Source: an uncultured Prolixibacteraceae bacterium
Lineage (GTDB): Bacteria > Bacteroidota > Bacteroidia > Bacteroidales > Prolixibacteraceae
DNA length: 64,000 bases
Assembly: GCA_937915865.1 (NCBI GenBank)
Contig: CALGIG010000071.1
Location: 49,904 to 113,903 of the forward strand
Direction: 5' to 3'
Numbering within the stretch: the first letter of the stretch is position 1; each line of letters opens with the position of its first letter. The position numbers were made by a program, and so were the translations under genes. Below are positions 61,858 to 64,000 of this stretch, one piece after another. The notes under the pieces were generated by a model. It was given only the letters and a program-made list of their open reading frames with translations, was not told the origin of the DNA and searched no databases.

Positions 61858-61966
61858 GTGTGCACAGGCACACGGCAAGTTGTGTTTTGAGGTCCTCAAA
61901 ACGTTTTCAGTGCCTGAAAACCACTTGCCCCGATGGGGAAAATCACCCTCCGAAGTCGGTGATTTT
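61858..61966. other. Candidate oriT: five consecutive hairpins
   Basis: Five inverted repeats are packed into 109 bases: GTGTGC/GCACAC (61858-61873), GTTTTGAGG/CCTCAAAAC around one base (61884-61902), GTTTTCAG/CTGAAAAC (61903-61921), CCCC/GGGG (61928-61938) and AAAATCACC/GGTGATTTT (61939-61966). They lie immediately upstream of mobA and the relaxase gene, where the nick region of such elements is normally found. The nick site itself cannot be placed from sequence alone. Confidence 0.55.
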
Positions 61967-62011
61967 TGATAAGCATTTTTGTAAACGTGTAAAGCCATAA
62001 AACAGAAGCCA

Positions 62012-62440
62012 ATGACAAGCGAAAACAGACAAAAACACAAAGGCGGACGGAAGCAGAAAGCAGACCCGTGCATCCACCGTTACTCGATTAACCTGAACGA
62101 TGAAGACAATGCCCGGTTTTTATCGCTGTTCGAAGCTTCAGGAATGAAAATCAAAGCTCATTTTATCATGGTCTGCCTGTTTGAAAAGCAGGTGAAAGTG
62201 GTGAAAATTGACAAAGGGACATCTGATTTTTACATGCGTCTGACCAACTTTTATGGCCAGTTCCGGGCAATCGGCGTGAATTATAACCAGGTAACCAAAG
62301 CCATCAAGAACAATTTTTCGGAGAAAAAAGCACTGGTATTTTTAGGCCAACTGGAAAAAGCAACTCTGGAACTGGTGGCAATAAACAAGCAGGTGATAGA
62401 CTTAACCCACGAATTTGAGGAAAAATGGTTGCAAAAATAA
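62012..62440 (+). CDS. mobA: Mobilisation protein MobA (relaxosome accessory)
   Basis: A 142-residue protein with a basic N-terminus (RQKHKGGRKQKADPCIHRYS) and an RHH-like/MobC-type body: INLNDEDNARFLSLFEASGM, HFIMVCLFEKQ, FYGQFRAIGVNYNQVTKAIK. The motif FRxxGxNxNQ is typical of relaxase accessory proteins that bind oriT. The stop overlaps the relaxase start by 16 bases. Confidence 0.87.
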   Translation: MTSENRQKHKGGRKQKADPCIHRYSINLNDEDNARFLSLFEASGMKIKAHFIMVCLFEKQVKVVKIDKGTSDFYMRLTNFYGQFRAIGVNYNQVTKAIKNNFSEKKALVFLGQLEKATLELVAINKQVIDLTHEFEEKWLQK

Positions 62441-63648
62441 GTTCTGGAAGTTCGCTGTACAGTGCCCTGGCATACAACCATCAGAAAGTAAATGCCGGTT
62501 GCGCCAAGGTGATTTTCACCAACAATATGGTTGAACCGATGGATGGTAACTTCAGCATTGGGATTTGCACAGGTTCATTCGAACCTTATTTACTGGCCAA
62601 CCAAAGAACAAAGAATCCTGTTATCCACATCTCTCTAAACCCTGACCCAAAAGACAAATTAAGCGATGAACAGTTGGCGCAAATTGCTGAAGAATACATG
62701 CAAAAGCTGGGCTACGGGAATCAGCCTTTTGTTGTTTACAAGCACGAAGACATCGACCGACACCATGTCCACATTGTTTCAGTCAAGGTGGATGAAACCG
62801 GGAAGATGATCCGGGACAATTTTCAGCACCGTTTATCCATGCGGATTTGCCATGATTTGGAACAAAAATACGGACTGGTCCCTGCCAATGAAAAGCAAAA
62901 AGCAGAAGGTTATTCGTTAAAAGCAATTGATCTGAAGAAAGGCAACATCAAGCAGCAAATCGCCAATGTTGTCCGGGTAGCATCACAAACCTGGCACTTT
63001 CAATCATTCAACGAATACAAGGCTTTGCTTTCCGTTTATAACGTGCATGTGGCTGAAGTGAAAGGAGAACACCGTGGAAAATTGTACTCTGGAATTGTTT
63101 ACGCTGCGCTAAACGAAAAAGGTGAAGTCCTCGGAACACCTATTAAATCGTCAAAGTTTGGCAAACAAGCTGGGAATGATGCCATTCAGAAGCGGATTGA
63201 AAAATCGAAAGAGGTTATCAAAACCTATGACCTCAAAAAAAACCCAAAAGCAATTATCGAAAAGGCACTGGAATCCTGCAAAAGCAGAACAGATTTTGAA
63301 AAGCAACTTTTGAAAAACCAGATTTCAGTTTTATTCCGCGAGAACGATTCAGAGCGCATTTATGGTGTGACCTTTATCGACCACCGGCAGAAGTTCGTTT
63401 TCAATGGTTCACGTCTGGGAGAAGACTTTTCGGCCAATGCTTTCGAGCAAAGATTTAACGAAGAAAAACACAGCTCAGAACAGGGAAAGTCGCCTGAATT
63501 TACACTGCCTCAATCCACCTTTGCTTCAGATTCAACCCTTGAAAATTTATTCGGGTTATTGAATATGGAAAGCCGTGGTGAGAATCCTGAAGAGGAAGCC
63601 TTTATCCGAAGAATGAAGCGAAAGAGAAAAAGAAAACGAAAACTATAA
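62425..63648 (+). CDS. mobB: Relaxase MobB (MOBP-type)
   Basis: A 407-residue relaxase. The N-terminal nuclease domain has MVAKISSGSSLYSALAYNHQ, NPVIHISLNPDPKDKLSDEQ, and the metal-binding HEDIDRHHVHIVSVKVDETG (three-His motif). The catalytic Tyr is probably among the early Tyr residues (Tyr12 or Tyr17). The C-terminus ends in a very basic run (MKRKRKRKRKL). It nicks oriT and leads the strand into the recipient. It overlaps mobA and lies 3 bases before mobC. Confidence 0.92.
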   Translation: MVAKISSGSSLYSALAYNHQKVNAGCAKVIFTNNMVEPMDGNFSIGICTGSFEPYLLANQRTKNPVIHISLNPDPKDKLSDEQLAQIAEEYMQKLGYGNQPFVVYKHEDIDRHHVHIVSVKVDETGKMIRDNFQHRLSMRICHDLEQKYGLVPANEKQKAEGYSLKAIDLKKGNIKQQIANVVRVASQTWHFQSFNEYKALLSVYNVHVAEVKGEHRGKLYSGIVYAALNEKGEVLGTPIKSSKFGKQAGNDAIQKRIEKSKEVIKTYDLKKNPKAIIEKALESCKSRTDFEKQLLKNQISVLFRENDSERIYGVTFIDHRQKFVFNGSRLGEDFSANAFEQRFNEEKHSSEQGKSPEFTLPQSTFASDSTLENLFGLLNMESRGENPEEEAFIRRMKRKRKRKRKL

Positions 63649-63651
63649 GCT

Positions 63652-63981
63652 ATGCAAAATGAAGACGATGTTCGAAGCCTTGCCAAAATAATTGAATTGA
63701 TACGGGGTGTCAGCATTCTAATCCTGATCATTCACATCTATTGGTTTTGTTATGAATTTCTGGCAGAACAGGGCGCAACATTGCCCGTCATTGACAAAAT
63801 ATTACTGAATTTCCAGAGAAATACAGGTCTGTTCTCTCATCCTGTCTGGACAAAACTGGTGAGCTTTGGCTTGCTTGCCATCTCATGCCTTGGAATCAGG
63901 GGAACCAAAGAAGAAAAGATCACTTGGAGTAAAATATCCGTCTTTCTAGGAGCCTGTCGGACTTCATTTAGCCAGAATTAG
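63652..63981 (+). pseudogene. mobC: MobC/type IV coupling protein, N-terminal fragment (disrupted)
   Basis: The first ~98 codons match the start of MobC/TraG-type coupling proteins: RSLAKIIELIRGVSILILII, HIYWFCYEFLAEQG, LNFQRNTGLFSHPVWTKLVS and KISVFL, with two membrane spans. The frame then changes character (ACRTSFSQN) and stops, whereas the normal protein continues for over 500 residues with ATPase motifs. The break coincides with what looks like the end of an insertion sequence (63947 onwards). The rest of the gene, if present, lies outside the window. Confidence 0.75.
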
Positions 63982-64000
63982 GATTATTTCCATTTTGACT
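63947..64000. mobile_element. Probable insertion-sequence end interrupting mobC
   Basis: From about 63947 the sequence (GGAGCCTGTCGGACTTCATT and on) no longer fits mobC and resembles the terminal repeat of an insertion sequence. Only 54 bases are visible, so neither the family nor the exact boundary can be fixed. Confidence 0.4.

Larger units (their letters stand above)
43659..64000. mobile_element. Integrative conjugative element, CTnDOT-like, right end outside window
   Basis: A large serine recombinase at the left, a tra module (traN back to traE, then traD, a DUF3408 gene and traA), an oriT-like region and mob genes form a Bacteroidota conjugative transposon. The traH position between traG and traI is empty, and no traO, traP or traQ is seen beyond traN. 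Cargo consists of a GNAT gene and a two-gene nuclease operon. mobC is broken near the window edge, so self-transfer may be impaired unless another coupling protein exists. Confidence 0.85.

Overview
The window comes from a bacterium of the phylum Bacteroidota, probably a Bacteroidales/Marinilabiliales-type glycan degrader. The evidence is a SusC/SusD pair behind an ECF sigma factor and a FecR anti-sigma factor, a protein with a type IX secretion (T9SS) sorting domain, several lipoprotein and periplasmic glycoside hydrolases, and a CTnDOT-like conjugative transposon with traA-traN genes. No rRNA, tRNA or CRISPR array was seen.

Region A (1-24.0 kb, all on the minus strand) is a polysaccharide utilisation locus (PUL) joined to a corrinoid methyl-transfer module. 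Read in transcription order it holds ECF sigma, FecR, SusC, SusD, a beta-helix lipoprotein, a GH97 glycosidase, a Tat-exported GHL6-like hydrolase, the stump of a sialate O-acetylesterase-like gene, a PhyH-type dioxygenase, an MFS sugar porter, two uroporphyrinogen-decarboxylase-fold (URO-D/MtaA-type) proteins, a RACo-type corrinoid-activating ferredoxin/ASKHA protein, a RhaT-type transporter, two more URO-D-type proteins, a rhamnose-mutarotase-family protein and an aldo/keto reductase. My reading is that the locus breaks down a glycan rich in O-methylated and/or deoxy sugars and removes the methyl groups by corrinoid chemistry. That is inference.

Region B (24.0-36.9 kb) is a rearranged PUL zone. 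It has an intact IS5-type element, transposase debris, an esterase-like hydrolase, a second GH97 enzyme, a T9SS cargo protein, a GH13 amylase-family enzyme and a GH71-like alpha-1,3-glucanase. Two extra copies of the susC leader lie here. In each, the start of a fecR-like gene is fused to the susC leader, giving a 24-codon mini-ORF with a hairpin. A truncated, frameshifted second copy of the RACo gene abuts the N-terminus of a tyrosine recombinase.

Region C (36.0-43.3 kb) has an AraC regulator facing a four-gene plus-strand operon: a corrinoid protein (MtaC type), a methanol:corrinoid methyltransferase (MtaB type), a CobW/G3E GTPase and a protein with a B12-dependent methionine-synthase activation domain. 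Two nested IS4-family elements lie between the presumed promoter and the first gene, and their target-site duplications can be read.

Region D (43.6-64.0 kb, running off the end) is an integrative conjugative element: a large serine recombinase, a GNAT gene, traN-M-L-K-J-I-G-F-E, traD, a DUF3408 protein, traA, a hairpin-rich oriT-like region, mobA, mobB and a broken mobC. Between traD and traE, on the opposite strand, sits an AT-rich two-gene operon: a large unrecognised helical protein and a PD-(D/E)xK nuclease-like protein. It is the best candidate here for an undescribed, possibly defensive, system.
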